Positions 43,628 through 53,205 are shown, counted from the first letter of the stretch. The stretch: DNA of 58,185 nucleotides from Banduia mediterranea (GCF_031846245.1 NZ_JAVRIC010000025.1:1-58185); one strand, 5' to 3'. Notes: a model not told the origin generated them from the letters alone. A program made the numbers and translations.

Positions 43628-44971
43628 ATGCACCCGACCGCCCGTTCCGCCGAATTTGTCGAATCCGTCGAATCCACGGACGCCTCCGCCACCGCGCGGC
43701 CGCTGAATCGCGCCGACTTCAAGACCCTGGGACTGTCGGCCCTCGGCGGCGCACTGGAGTTCTACGACTTCATCATCTTCGTGTTCTTCACCGGCGTGAT
43801 CGGCGAACTGTTCTTTCCGGCCAGCACGCCGGACTGGCTGCGCCAGGTGCAGACTTTCGGCCTGTTCGCGGCCGGTTATCTGGCACGCCCCATCGGCGGC
43901 ATCGTCATGGCGCATTTCGGCGACCGCTCCGGTCGCAAGCGCATGTTCACGCTCAGCGTGCTGCTGATGGCGCTGCCGACGCTGGCGATGGGCCTGCTGC
44001 CAACCTACGCCCAGATCGGCGTGTGGGCGCCGCTGGCCCTGCTCGCCTTGCGGCTGTTGCAGGGCGCGGCCATCGGTGGCGAGGTTCCGGGCGCCTGGGT
44101 GTTCGTCTCCGAGCATGTGCCGGCGCGGCGCGTGGGTCTGGCCTGCGGCGCGCTGACCTGTGGGCTGACCCTGGGAATCCTGCTCGGCTCACTGGTGGCC
44201 AGCGCCATCAACCTGCGACTGGACGCCGACGCGATCCGCGCCTGGGGCTGGCGACTGCCGTTTCTGCTGGGCGGCGCCTTTGGACTGCTGGCGGTGTGGC
44301 TGCGACGATGGCTGGACGAAACCCCGGTGTTCGAATCCCTGCGGGCGCGCAAGGCGCTGGCGCGCGAACTGCCGCTGAAACGGGTGTTGCGCGAACAGTG
44401 GCGCTCGGTACTGCTGTCGACACTGGTGAGCTGGTTGCTGACGGCCGCGATCGTCGTGATGATCCTGATGACGCCGACGCTGATGCAGCAGCTGTTCGCC
44501 CTGCCGGTGTCGACCACGCTGAGCGCCAACTCGCTTGCGACCTTCGCCCTCGCCTGCGGCTGTCTCGTGTTCGGCTGGGCGGCGGACCGCTACGGCGCGG
44601 CCCGCATCCTCGGCATCGGTTCGGCGCTGCTGCTGTGCGCGGTCTATGCGCTGTACTTCGGCGTGGCGTATGACGGCCGACTGCTGAGGCCGCTCTATGC
44701 GCTCGCCGGATTTTGCGTCGGCGTGGTCGGTGTGGTGCCGACGATCATGGTGCGCGCCTTCGAGCCGGCGGTACGCTTTTCGGGCCTGTCGTTCTCGTAC
44801 AACCTGGCCTATGCCCTGTTCGGCGGACTGACGCCGCTGCTGGTGGTCCTGCTGATGCGGCTCAGTCCGATGGCGCCAGCCCACTATGTCGCGGCGCTGT
44901 GCCTGGCCGGTGTGCTGGTCGCGATCTGGCTGCATCGCGACGCGGCCAGATCGATCAGTCGCAGCGCTTGA
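43628..44971 (+). CDS. MFS transporter, metabolite:H+ symporter type
   Basis: A 447-residue major-facilitator protein with twelve predicted helices. Between helices 2 and 3 is ARPIGGIVMAHFGDRSGRKRM, the MFS signature in the ProP/KgtP (metabolite:H+ symporter) style, and the helix-4 region has LQGAAIGGEVPGAWVF. Substrates in this group include organic acids and osmolytes. The start is the ATG at 43628 (MHPTARSAEF); the frame is open further upstream. It overlaps the phytase-like gene end-to-end by 17 bases. Confidence 0.87.
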   Translation: MHPTARSAEFVESVESTDASATARPLNRADFKTLGLSALGGALEFYDFIIFVFFTGVIGELFFPASTPDWLRQVQTFGLFAAGYLARPIGGIVMAHFGDRSGRKRMFTLSVLLMALPTLAMGLLPTYAQIGVWAPLALLALRLLQGAAIGGEVPGAWVFVSEHVPARRVGLACGALTCGLTLGILLGSLVASAINLRLDADAIRAWGWRLPFLLGGAFGLLAVWLRRWLDETPVFESLRARKALARELPLKRVLREQWRSVLLSTLVSWLLTAAIVVMILMTPTLMQQLFALPVSTTLSANSLATFALACGCLVFGWAADRYGAARILGIGSALLLCAVYALYFGVAYDGRLLRPLYALAGFCVGVVGVVPTIMVRAFEPAVRFSGLSFSYNLAYALFGGLTPLLVVLLMRLSPMAPAHYVAALCLAGVLVAIWLHRDAARSISRSA

Positions 44972-46085
44972 GGTCGAGCGCCGAAAGAATCTCTCCGAGA
45001 TCAAAGGCGGCGACATTGCCATCGTTGTGCACCGCGTAGAACGCACCCTGCGGGAAACCGGGCTGCGGACCGTGATCGAGCCAGACGCCATCGGTATTCA
45101 GCGTCACCGCGCCTTCGAAGCTGCCCAGGTATTCGTGACTGTTGCGGTCGAACAGGTGAAACACGTTGTGCTGCTTGCTCTGATCGGTGGCGAACCAGTA
45201 ACCGGAGCCGTCCTCACAGGCGTACAGCGCAATACCTTCCGGCTGGTCGCGGAACACGCCTCCGCCGATGTTGTGGCCACTGTAGCGCCCGTCCAAATCG
45301 TAGACCTTGATGTTGCGCTGCCGGTACTGCTCCTCGTCGGCGATCAGCAGTTGGCCACTGGCCTCATCACCCCAGATCGATTCTACGATCAGCAAGGCGC
45401 CGCGACCGGTATCACCGAACTGCATGTCCAGCGACGCGGTCCAGGCCTCGCCGTCACGGCTCAGCTGATAGCGCTTGACGCGGCGGTCCAGCTGATCGGG
45501 CGGCGGAACGCTTTCGTCCGGATTTTCGTAGTTGTCAGTGACGTAGACGCGGTAGCCATCGACGTTCGGCCGCACCCACAAACCATAGGGCTTGATCAGG
45601 TCCTCGGCGCCGAAACGCAGCAGCGGCTCGAAGTCCGGCAGGTGCAACAACTGCACGCGATGGTTGTCACGTTCGACCACGAACACCAGATCGTCGACGA
45701 CGCTGATTCCGTTTGGGCGATCGAACTGGCCGGGACCGCTGCCGGCGGCGCCAAACTTGCGCAGCGGCTTGCCGGTACCCGCGTCATAGACCAGCAGGCG
45801 ATCGGTTTCCTTGGCGGTGGCCAGCAGCCAGTGCTCGCCGTTCGGGCCGTGCCAGGTCGCCAGAGAATCGACATTGTCAGCTTCGTCGCGCTCGCTCAGC
45901 CAGCGCTCCTGAATCGTGCGCAGGCCGGCGAATAACGGCAGTGGCGCATCGCCCGGTTCATCCTGTTCGAGTTCGTGCTGCACGAGTGCCCGGTCCACGG
46001 CGACCTGGCGCTGCTCGCAGGCGCTGAGCAGGCACAGCAGGGCGACTGCCGCGGGGCGTGCAAAACCTTGAGTGAGCGTCATCAT
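44955..46085 (-). CDS. Beta-propeller-phytase-like lipoprotein
   Basis: A 376-residue lipoprotein (lipobox LLSAC). The six-bladed propeller pattern includes an NHL-like blade FGAAGSGPGQFDRPNGISV, then the phytase-like C-terminal part with DQPEGIALYACEDGSGYWFA, NVFHLFDR and NTDGVWLDHG. Beta-propeller phytases cleave phosphate from inositol phosphates with calcium. It starts four bases after the TonB receptor stop, and TonB receptor-phytase pairs are known in Caulobacter/Xanthomonas-type bacteria. True phytase activity is inferred; other esterase activity is possible. Confidence 0.8.
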   Translation of the reverse strand: MMTLTQGFARPAAVALLCLLSACEQRQVAVDRALVQHELEQDEPGDAPLPLFAGLRTIQERWLSERDEADNVDSLATWHGPNGEHWLLATAKETDRLLVYDAGTGKPLRKFGAAGSGPGQFDRPNGISVVDDLVFVVERDNHRVQLLHLPDFEPLLRFGAEDLIKPYGLWVRPNVDGYRVYVTDNYENPDESVPPPDQLDRRVKRYQLSRDGEAWTASLDMQFGDTGRGALLIVESIWGDEASGQLLIADEEQYRQRNIKVYDLDGRYSGHNIGGGVFRDQPEGIALYACEDGSGYWFATDQSKQHNVFHLFDRNSHEYLGSFEGAVTLNTDGVWLDHGPQPGFPQGAFYAVHNDGNVAAFDLGEILSALDLKRCD

Positions 46086-46089
46086 CGGA

Positions 46090-48879
46090 TCAGAAGTTGG
46101 CCTTGATGCCGAGTTCATACGTGGGCCCGTACTCCTCGTACTGCGCGGCGTAACGCGCGCGGCGGAAATAGGCGTAGTACGGCTCGTCGTTGAGGTTGAT
46201 CGCGTTGAAGTAGACCTGATAGTGGTCGTCGAAACGATAGCTGCCGGTGAAGTCGATCTGCAGATGTTCGTCGGTGTAGCGATCGTAACCGGGATCGTCC
46301 AGCTCGTTGATTTCCTCGAAGTACTCGCTCTGATACGCGGCGGACAGGCGCAGCGACAGTCCGTATTTCTCATAGCCCAGCGAGACATTGCCGATCAGGT
46401 CCGATTGCAAGGGCAGCGACACCTTGTCATCGCGCATCGGCAGGCTGGCCTCGCTGTCGGTGAACGTCGCATTGGCCGAGAACAGCAGTCCATCGAACGG
46501 TGAGCGCAGCATCGCCAGTTGCTGCACATAGTTGAGTTCCAGGCCGTACAGCTCCGCCGTATCGCCATTTTGGGTGATCAGCGCCTCATCGAAGTCCGCA
46601 TATAGGCCACCCTGCCCAGCGATGTCGGAGAGCACGAAGAAGTCACGAATGTGCTTATAGAACACGCCGGCGGACAACACGCTGATCTTTCCGGGGTAAT
46701 ACTCCCAGGCCAGGTCGAAGTTGCTGGACCGCAGCGGGTCGAGCTCCGGATTGCCGAGTTCGGCTTCGCGCTCGAACTCGCCGTCGTCTTCCTCGATATT
46801 GATCTCGGCGCGCGGCGCCGCCGCGAAGAAACTGGGGCGCGACAGCGATTCGGTATAGGCCGCGCGCAGCACGGTCTTGTCCGACAGCGCGTAGCGCAGG
46901 TGCAGGCCCGGCAGCACGTCGGTGTACGACTTGTCGGCGTGCAGATCGGCAAACGTCGGATCGCCGTCGCCACCTTCCTCGTCGATCAGCACCTGGACGC
47001 CCTGCGCATCGAATTCGGTCTGCTCCACACGCAGGCCGGCGATCAGGCGCAGCTTGCCGAAATCCAGGTTGAGCATGGCGTAGCCGGCATAGACATCCTC
47101 GTCCAGTTCGTAGTCTTCGCCGCGGCTGGAGATGTCGCTGTCGTCCGCGTCGATTTCGAGCACGCTGCGATTGGCATCGAGGAAGCTGCGCAGCGAATCG
47201 CGGTTGGTGGCGGGCCCCCAGATGCCGAGCGGATAGTCCACGTCGTAAGGCGTGAAATCGGCCAACCTGTAATCCTCGCCGAAGCCGTCATAAACCGTTT
47301 CGTCGGAATTGGCGGACTTGCTGCGCGCGCGCAGCTTGGCGCCGATCTTCCAATAGCCGGGGATCGAGAACAGGGTGTCGTCGCGACGCAGGTTCAGCGC
47401 CAGCGTGCGCTCCTTTTCCTCGACCTTGGAATAAGCCTCCACCGCCTCGTCCAGTTCGAAGCCCGCCGGATCGTCATAGGCCGCGTTGGCGAACAGCCGG
47501 GGCTTTCTGCGATCGGACAGGTCGTAGCCGACATCCAGCCCCTCACCCACGAAGGTGGCGCCGTAGTCGTCCGTGTTTTCCTCGCTGGCGACCGCATAGC
47601 CGGCCGAGTAGTCGAGCGTGAAGCCGCTTGCCAGGCGGTGCTCGGCACCGAGCGTCGTGGTCAGGATGTCCTGGGTCTCGATCCGCGTTTCCGTCTGCTT
47701 CTCGACCTCGGCGCCCTCGAAGCTGGCGCCGTCATCGTCGAACGCGACGACACTGCCTTCATCGAACTTGTAGACATTGGTCAGCTGGACTTCGTCATCC
47801 TCGAAATCGCTGTACAGCGTGCGCCAGTAGACATCGGTGTCGTAATCCGGACGCCAGTCGAAGTTCAGCGCCGCCGACAGGCGCTCGCGCGTGATCGTGT
47901 AGTCGCGCTGCTCGACCTCGGGCAGACCCAGGAACTCCTCGCCGTCTTCGGTCTCCAGATCATCGAAACCGTCGGAGGTTTCCACGTTGTCGGAGCCGAA
48001 ATCGCGGCTGAACCAGCTCAGCGCGGCCGCGACGCCGAACTGTTCGGAGATCAGGCGCGTACCGCTGAGCGCGAGCTTGGGGCTCCAGTCCTCGCGCAGA
48101 TCGTTGTAGCTACCCTCCGCGCGCAGGTTGAGGCTGTTGCCGCGATCGAAGGCCGTCGCGCTTCGGAGTTCCACGTTGCCGCCCACCGAATCGCCGTCCA
48201 TGTCCGGCGTGACGCTCTTGGTCACCTCGATGCCTTCCAGCAGGTCCGAAGAGATCACGTCCAGATTCACCTGTCGCGAATCGTCCTCCGGCGCCGGTAC
48301 GCGCTGACCGTTGATGGTGGTGGTGTTCAGCGAAGGATCGATGCCGCGGATCACCACGAAGCGCCCCTCGCCCTGATCGCGCGCCAGCGAAAGGCCGGAT
48401 ACACGTTGCAGCGATTCCGCGGCGTTCTGGTCCGGGAACTGGCCGATCGCGTCCGCCGAAATCACGTTCTTGATGTTGTCGGCGGCGAACTCCTGATTCA
48501 GCGCGGCCGCCTGGCCCGCAGCCTGGCCGATCACCAGCACATTCTCGAGCAGGGCCACGTTCGCACCGAGCCTGAAGTCCAGCGACGCGCTGGCTCCGGC
48601 AATCAGGTCGACCTCCTGGGTTTGCGAATCAGCCCCGAGATATTCGACGCGCACCGCATAGTGACCGGGCGGCAGTTCCAGAAACCGATATCGACCGTCA
48701 CGCGCCGTGGCGACTTCGCGATTCAGTGCCGGAATCGACACGCGCGCACCTTCGAATCCAAGCGACGCGGACTGGTCGAGCACACGCCCCGACAACACCG
48801 AAGCATCCGACTGGGCGACCGCGAAACCCGCGTGCACGAAAAGGACGGCCGCCACGACAGCGGCAAGAATTCGATGCAT
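46090..48879 (-). CDS. TonB-dependent receptor with carboxypeptidase-like N-domain
   Basis: A 929-residue outer-membrane receptor of the Xanthomonas/Caulobacter type. Signal peptide (cleavage near AVAQSD), then a carboxypeptidase-regulatory-like domain (about 28-105, GRVLDQSASLGFEGARVSIP), a plug (about 125-235, FPDQNAAESLQRVSGLSLAR and RVPAPEDDSRQVNLD), and a barrel ending in YELGIKANF with a terminal aromatic residue. An FVLSDIAG... barrel strand and many acidic loops follow family style. With the phytase-like gene next to it, the ligand is probably an inositol phosphate or another phosphate ester. The start has GGGGAG eight bases upstream. Confidence 0.93.
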   Translation of the reverse strand: MHRILAAVVAAVLFVHAGFAVAQSDASVLSGRVLDQSASLGFEGARVSIPALNREVATARDGRYRFLELPPGHYAVRVEYLGADSQTQEVDLIAGASASLDFRLGANVALLENVLVIGQAAGQAAALNQEFAADNIKNVISADAIGQFPDQNAAESLQRVSGLSLARDQGEGRFVVIRGIDPSLNTTTINGQRVPAPEDDSRQVNLDVISSDLLEGIEVTKSVTPDMDGDSVGGNVELRSATAFDRGNSLNLRAEGSYNDLREDWSPKLALSGTRLISEQFGVAAALSWFSRDFGSDNVETSDGFDDLETEDGEEFLGLPEVEQRDYTITRERLSAALNFDWRPDYDTDVYWRTLYSDFEDDEVQLTNVYKFDEGSVVAFDDDGASFEGAEVEKQTETRIETQDILTTTLGAEHRLASGFTLDYSAGYAVASEENTDDYGATFVGEGLDVGYDLSDRRKPRLFANAAYDDPAGFELDEAVEAYSKVEEKERTLALNLRRDDTLFSIPGYWKIGAKLRARSKSANSDETVYDGFGEDYRLADFTPYDVDYPLGIWGPATNRDSLRSFLDANRSVLEIDADDSDISSRGEDYELDEDVYAGYAMLNLDFGKLRLIAGLRVEQTEFDAQGVQVLIDEEGGDGDPTFADLHADKSYTDVLPGLHLRYALSDKTVLRAAYTESLSRPSFFAAAPRAEINIEEDDGEFEREAELGNPELDPLRSSNFDLAWEYYPGKISVLSAGVFYKHIRDFFVLSDIAGQGGLYADFDEALITQNGDTAELYGLELNYVQQLAMLRSPFDGLLFSANATFTDSEASLPMRDDKVSLPLQSDLIGNVSLGYEKYGLSLRLSAAYQSEYFEEINELDDPGYDRYTDEHLQIDFTGSYRFDDHYQVYFNAINLNDEPYYAYFRRARYAAQYEEYGPTYELGIKANF

Positions 48880-48939
48880 CTCTGGCTCCCCTGGCCCTGC
48901 GGCGCTGACCGAATACCGCCAGCTGGCGGCGCGGCGCGA

Positions 48940-48973
48940 ATCCTATTGGGAAGCCATGACATGGCTGTTACAG
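48940..48973 (-). promoter_or_regulatory. Pho-box-like promoter of the TonB receptor-phytase operon
   Basis: On the minus strand CTGTAAC-AGCC-ATGTCAT (48973-48956) matches the two seven-base half-sites of the PhoB box (CTGTCAT, four-base spacer) at 11 of 14 positions. Ten bases further lies TAGGAT (48945-48940), a fair -10 element at the usual PhoB spacing. The site is about 61 bases upstream of the receptor ATG. PhoB control is inferred from this match and the gene products. Confidence 0.5.
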
Positions 48974-49286
48974 CAGGTTGAGCATCTCGCGATCGCTCGC
49001 GCAGGGCCAGGATGCTGCGTGAATCCAAGGATGTGGCAGGACAGTCGCCACGCACAGCGTCCGAGCCCGGATCAATCAGGGTTCTTGGCGGGAAACCGAT
49101 GCTTTTCGAGCTGTAGGAATGGGACGAACATGGAAGCGGTGCGCCCCTGAAATCAATTGTTGAACGAAGCCGCTACGCGGCAGGAAGCAGCGTCGTCTGC
49201 CGAATGGTTGCAGGCAGAGGGAACCGAAACCGAAAACTTCTCCACCACCCCCACGTCCGGATGTGGACCACGACAGGAGAAATGCA

Positions 49287-49775
49287 ATGGGTTCATGCGA
49301 AAAAGGCCGTTTCGACGCCCTGGACGCTCAGCATCCTAGAGCGCTGAAGCTGCAAGGCAAAGCCGCGGCGACGATCGACAGCTACGCCCGTGCGGTCCGC
49401 CGGGTGTCGGCGTATTTCGATCGCTGTCCGGATCGGCTGAAGACGGAGGATTTCAATGCCTATTTCGCCTGGCTGATCGACGCGCGGTCGCGGAGTCTGG
49501 TCAAGATCGAGCGCTGCGGAATGCAGTTTTTCTACGAGCAGGGCTGGGCCAGCCGTGGCGGTGATGGATCGCGGCAGCACCCAAAAAGCCTTCTCCCGGG
49601 TGGTCGCCGATTGCGAAATTCCCGAACGAGGCTGATTTTCTCACCGGCGATTTCGGCGAAAAACAGAAGCGCGGGTGTTGCCATTGAAGGCATGATGGGA
49701 GTGTCAAAGTCACAGCACACCCGCTCAATGAATACTGCCCTGCGCGAAGGCCTGACGCAATTCCATCGTCATTAA
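49287..49775 (+). pseudogene. N-terminal fragment of an IS91-associated tyrosine recombinase
   Basis: The frame starts at ATG 49287 with a good AGGAG eight bases upstream. About 85 residues match the core-binding (SAM-like) domain of the integrases that accompany IS91-type elements: LKLQGKAAATIDSYARAVRR, SAYFDRCPDRLKTEDFNAYF, MQFFYEQ. After about position 49545 the likeness stops abruptly and the tail is unrelated; the catalytic domain with the R-H-R-Y residues is absent. It is a truncated relic. The preceding 400 bases (48880-49286) hold the receptor promoter and no other gene I can support. Confidence 0.75.
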
Positions 49776-50135
49776 GCTGCACCTGGACGTGGCCGACGGC
49801 ATGATCCGATTTCAGCGGTGCTCCCCTCGGCCAGCGTCCACGACTCGCAGCGGGCGATCCCGTTGGCGACGATGAGTGCGCAGCACGTGACCCACCCCTA
49901 CGACCTGATGGATGCCGCCTGCTGCAGCCCGATCCTGCGCGCGCACAGCCAAGGCATGGGCCACGAAGCCCGGCGCTACAAAGAACGCAGCACCGTCGAG
50001 CGCGTCAATGCGCGTCTCAAGGATGACTTCGGTGCCGCACGCGTCAACGTGCGGGGCCCCGCCAAGGTGATGACCCACCTGATGTTCGGCGTGCTGGTCC
50101 TCACCGCCGATCAATTGCTGCGATGGGTCATGTAG
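49762..50135 (+). pseudogene. Decayed DDE transposase C-terminal part
   Basis: Starting with SIVIKLHLDVADGMI, continuing SVHDSQRAIPLATMSAQHVT and YDLMDAACCSPILRAHS, and ending YKERSTVERVNARLKDDFGA, then VRGPAKVMTHLMFGVLVL, this follows a typical IS4/IS1182-type transposase end. Two lesions are visible: a one-base loss near 49808 that shifts the frame, and an in-frame loss of about 20 residues between SQGMGH and EARRYKERS, where a conserved proline/acidic block is expected. The stop is at 50133-50135. Terminal repeats were not found. Confidence 0.75.
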
Positions 50136-50375
50136 CCCCCGTCCACACCTTCCGCGCGCGATGGCGTCGGGTTCACCGTGCCCGCCAAACCGAGACATGG
50201 ACTCTTCTTGACCACATCGTTATCCGGATTTCAGTCAAAGGCTTCCGGATTGGTCAACAAATAACCAGTGCGCGGCTGGCGCAGGCACTCACCCGTCTCG
50301 ATCGGATCGACGCCGCTCGATTCGCAGGGGAAATTCACGTCTCGTCGTGAACGGCAGGCCCGAGCATCCCGGCAC

Positions 50376-50409
50376 ATGTCGCCCAACCGTAACAAACAGC
50401 CGCAACAAT
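50376..50409 (+). promoter_or_regulatory. Weak Pho-box-like promoter candidate for the 842-aa lipoprotein
   Basis: ATGTCGC-CCAA-CCGTAAC (50376-50393) matches the PhoB half-sites at only 8 of 14 positions, but the same ten-base gap leads to AACAAT (50404-50409), as at the receptor promoter. The rest of the stretch 50136-50474 shows no gene I can support. Confidence 0.2.
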
Positions 50410-50474
50410 CCCCGGCCTCGCTTCGAGCGTATGCCGCCCGAAGCTGACTTCGGCCAATTGGGGGAATCCAGAAA

Positions 50475-53003
50475 ATGCCGCATTCCAGGATGGCGCTGCT
50501 CGGCGCCGTATTCGTTTCGCTATCTGCTTTGCTCGCCGCCTGTGACGGCGACGATGGTTCGAACGGGACGCCCGGTGCTCCGGGAACACCCGGCTCCAGT
50601 GGCAACGACGGCCTGGATAGCCTGATCCGCCAGACCGCACTGTCCTCCGGCAATGCCAATTGCCCGAGCGGCGGCACACGCATCGATTCCGGACTGGACA
50701 GCGACGACGATGGTGAGCTCGACGACGCCGAAGTCATGGACACGTCCTACGTCTGCGTCGCCGGCGCCGACCTGAATTTCAACCGCATCGCTGTGCTGCC
50801 GGTCTGCCTGCAGGACGATGCGAGCTGCGACAGCGACGACGGCACAGCCGCCGAAATCGTGGCCGCCAGCACCGACGGTCGCACCCTGATCTATTCCGAC
50901 AGCCCGGGTGACCGCATCGGCTTCGTCGACATCAGCAATCCCGAAGCGCCGTTGGCGATCGGCACGCTGGACCTCGCCGGTGAACCGACCTCGGTGGCCG
51001 TACTCGGACCCTATGCTCTGGTTGGCGTGAACACTGCAGCCGATTTCGTGAACGTTTCCGGCCAACTTGACGTGGTCGACATCGCCACGCAGACGATCCT
51101 GCGTTCGATCGACGTCGGCGGCCAACCGGACTCCGTTGCCGTCAGCCCGGACGGAGCCTACGCCGCCGTGGTGATCGAAAACGAGCGTGACGAAGATCTC
51201 GGCGACGGCGTACCGCCGCAGCTTCCTGCGGGCAGCCTGGTGATCGTGGATCTCCCCGGTTCACCGGCCGGGTGGACCACGCGCACGGTCTCGATGGTGG
51301 ACATCGCCGACCTCTATGCCGCCGATCCGGAACCGGAATACGTCGACATCAACGAGCACAACATCGCGGTTGTAACGCTGCAGGAAAACAACCACATCGT
51401 GCTGGTCGATCTCAGCAACGGCAGCATCGTCAATGATTTCAGCGCCGGCACGGTGGACCTCGACCAGATCGACGCAACCGAGGAAGAGCCCGCGCTGATC
51501 TCGCAGACCGAGTCCCTGTCCGCGATCCCGCGCGAACCGGACGGCGTCACCTGGATCAGCAACGAGCTGTTCGTCACCGCCGACGAAGGCGATCTTGACG
51601 GCGGCAGCCGCGGCTTCACGGTGTTCAATACCGTAGGCGAGGTCGTGTTCGAGGCCGGCAATGCGCTGGACCACATCGTGGCGCGCATCGGCCACTATCC
51701 GGATGCGCGTTCCGAGAACAAGGGCAACGAACCGGAGAACGCCGAGTTCGGGCGTTACGGCAACAACAACTTCCTGTTCGTGGCGTCCGAGCGGTCCAGC
51801 GTGATCTTCGTCTATGACGTCGCGGACCCGGTCAATCCGGTCTACAAGCAGGTGCTACCGGCAGGCCTCGGCCCTGAGGGCGTGCTCGCCATCCCGTCGC
51901 GCAATTTGTTGATCGCAGCCAGCGAAGAAGACTCGCGCGACGACAAGTTCCGTTCGGTGCTCAACATCTACCGCTACGAGGTCTCGTATCCGGCCTACCC
52001 GACGATCGCCTCGGCCGACCGCGAAGACGGAACTCCGATTGCCTGGAGCGCCATGTCGGGCCTGGCGGCAGACCCGCTGAACGCAAACACGCTCTACGCC
52101 ATCGAGGACAGCTACTACGCCCGGAACCGCATCTTTACGCTGGATGTCAGCACCGTCCCGGCACGTCTGAGCACGGAAACCCCGATCCGCGACGCTGGCG
52201 ACGTCTTTGCCGCCATCGACACCGTGGCTCTGGCCGATGCCTCGGTCGACGATGACGATGCAACACGCATCTCGGTGTTCGATGAGGCCGACCTTGCCGC
52301 CCTGATCAATGACGACAAGACCGTCAACATCGATCCGGAAGGCATCGCGGTGGCCAGTGACGGCGGCTTCTGGGTCGCGTCCGAAGGTGCCGGCACGATC
52401 GGTGACGACGGCCAGCCCGTCAACAGCCTCAATTTCCTGTTCAAGACCGACGCCAGCGGCGTGATCGAGCAGGTCATCACGCTGCCGGACGAGGTCAACG
52501 CCAAGCAGATCCGCTTCGGCTTCGAGGGCGTCGCCGAATACAACGGTTCGGTCTATGTCGCCTTCCAGCGCGTCTGGGCCGGTGACGACAATGTCCGCCT
52601 CGGCGTCTACGACACCGTCGCGCAAACCTGGTCGTTCCTTTACTACGAACTGGACGCGGTGGAATCGCAGTTCGGCGGATGGGTCGGCCTGTCCGACATC
52701 AGCTCGCTCGGCGATGGTCGCTTCCTCATCGTGGAGCGTGATAATCAGGGCGGGCCGGATGCCGCGATCAAGCGCCTGTACAGCATCGACGTGACCGGCC
52801 TCGCCGCCGACAGCATTATCAGCAAGACCCTGGTTCGCGACCTGATGCCCGACCTCGTCGCGGCCGGCGGCCCGGTGCCCGAGAAGATCGAAGGTTCCGC
52901 GGTCACGCTCGACGGCAAGGTCTACATCGTCAACGACAATGACGGCGTCGATGACAACAGCGGCGAAACCGAGCTGCTGAACCTGGGCGCGATCCTCGAC
53001 TGA
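50475..53003 (+). CDS. Secreted lipoprotein with choice-of-anchor/phytase-esterase-like propeller
   Basis: An 842-residue surface or periplasmic lipoprotein. A lipobox (ALLAAC) is followed by a collagen-like Gly-X-Y run (GSNGTPGAPGTPGSSGND), a calcium-like acidic loop with a cysteine (GLDSDDDGELDDAEVMDTSYVC), then a beta-propeller (about 100-470, VVDIATQTILRSIDVGGQPD) and a C-terminal half like the phytase-type esterase family (FEGVAEYNGSVYVAFQR, RFLIVERDNQGGPDAAIK). The strong GGGGGAA lies seven bases before the ATG. It probably cleaves phosphate or other esters outside the cell; the substrate is unknown. It lies in the same phosphorus-related neighbourhood as the TonB receptor-phytase pair. 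Confidence 0.82.
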   Translation: MPHSRMALLGAVFVSLSALLAACDGDDGSNGTPGAPGTPGSSGNDGLDSLIRQTALSSGNANCPSGGTRIDSGLDSDDDGELDDAEVMDTSYVCVAGADLNFNRIAVLPVCLQDDASCDSDDGTAAEIVAASTDGRTLIYSDSPGDRIGFVDISNPEAPLAIGTLDLAGEPTSVAVLGPYALVGVNTAADFVNVSGQLDVVDIATQTILRSIDVGGQPDSVAVSPDGAYAAVVIENERDEDLGDGVPPQLPAGSLVIVDLPGSPAGWTTRTVSMVDIADLYAADPEPEYVDINEHNIAVVTLQENNHIVLVDLSNGSIVNDFSAGTVDLDQIDATEEEPALISQTESLSAIPREPDGVTWISNELFVTADEGDLDGGSRGFTVFNTVGEVVFEAGNALDHIVARIGHYPDARSENKGNEPENAEFGRYGNNNFLFVASERSSVIFVYDVADPVNPVYKQVLPAGLGPEGVLAIPSRNLLIAASEEDSRDDKFRSVLNIYRYEVSYPAYPTIASADREDGTPIAWSAMSGLAADPLNANTLYAIEDSYYARNRIFTLDVSTVPARLSTETPIRDAGDVFAAIDTVALADASVDDDDATRISVFDEADLAALINDDKTVNIDPEGIAVASDGGFWVASEGAGTIGDDGQPVNSLNFLFKTDASGVIEQVITLPDEVNAKQIRFGFEGVAEYNGSVYVAFQRVWAGDDNVRLGVYDTVAQTWSFLYYELDAVESQFGGWVGLSDISSLGDGRFLIVERDNQGGPDAAIKRLYSIDVTGLAADSIISKTLVRDLMPDLVAAGGPVPEKIEGSAVTLDGKVYIVNDNDGVDDNSGETELLNLGAILD

Positions 53004-53018
53004 TCGAACCAGATGCAC

Positions 53019-53056
53019 AGCCCCGGAGACGGCCTCGCCGCTCCGGGGCTTTTTTT
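53019..53056 (+). terminator. Rho-independent terminator of the 842-aa lipoprotein gene
   Basis: A perfect ten-base stem, AGCCCCGGAG (53019-53028) and CTCCGGGGCT (53041-53050), followed at once by a run of T. It lies 16 bases after the stop codon and marks the left limit of the integrase-led island. Confidence 0.95.
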
Positions 53057-53096
53057 GTTTCACGATGACTCCAGCTCGGCACTTCTCTGGACTATG

Positions 53097-53133
53097 CCTA
53101 AGCCTGCTACAGCAGGTTTATCAATCACTTAGG
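53097..53133. other. Nested inverted repeat upstream of the integrase (possible att/operator)
   Basis: CCTAAG (53097-53102) and CTTAGG (53128-53133) enclose a hairpin CCTGC-TACA-GCAGG (53103-53116). It sits between the terminator of the previous gene and the integrase, where an attachment core or recombination arm could lie. No tRNA end is visible nearby, so the insertion target is unknown. Confidence 0.35.
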
Positions 53134-53205
53134 CGAGTTCAACATATGCCGGTGCTTTCCGAAACTTGACCCGGCTTCCGGTCGCGTGGCTCCCATGTGG
53201 CTCTT

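Noticed and set aside
50231-50743. Minus-strand frame opposite the start of the 842-residue lipoprotein.
   Set aside because: It reads through the well-supported signal peptide of that gene in antisense and shows no domain.
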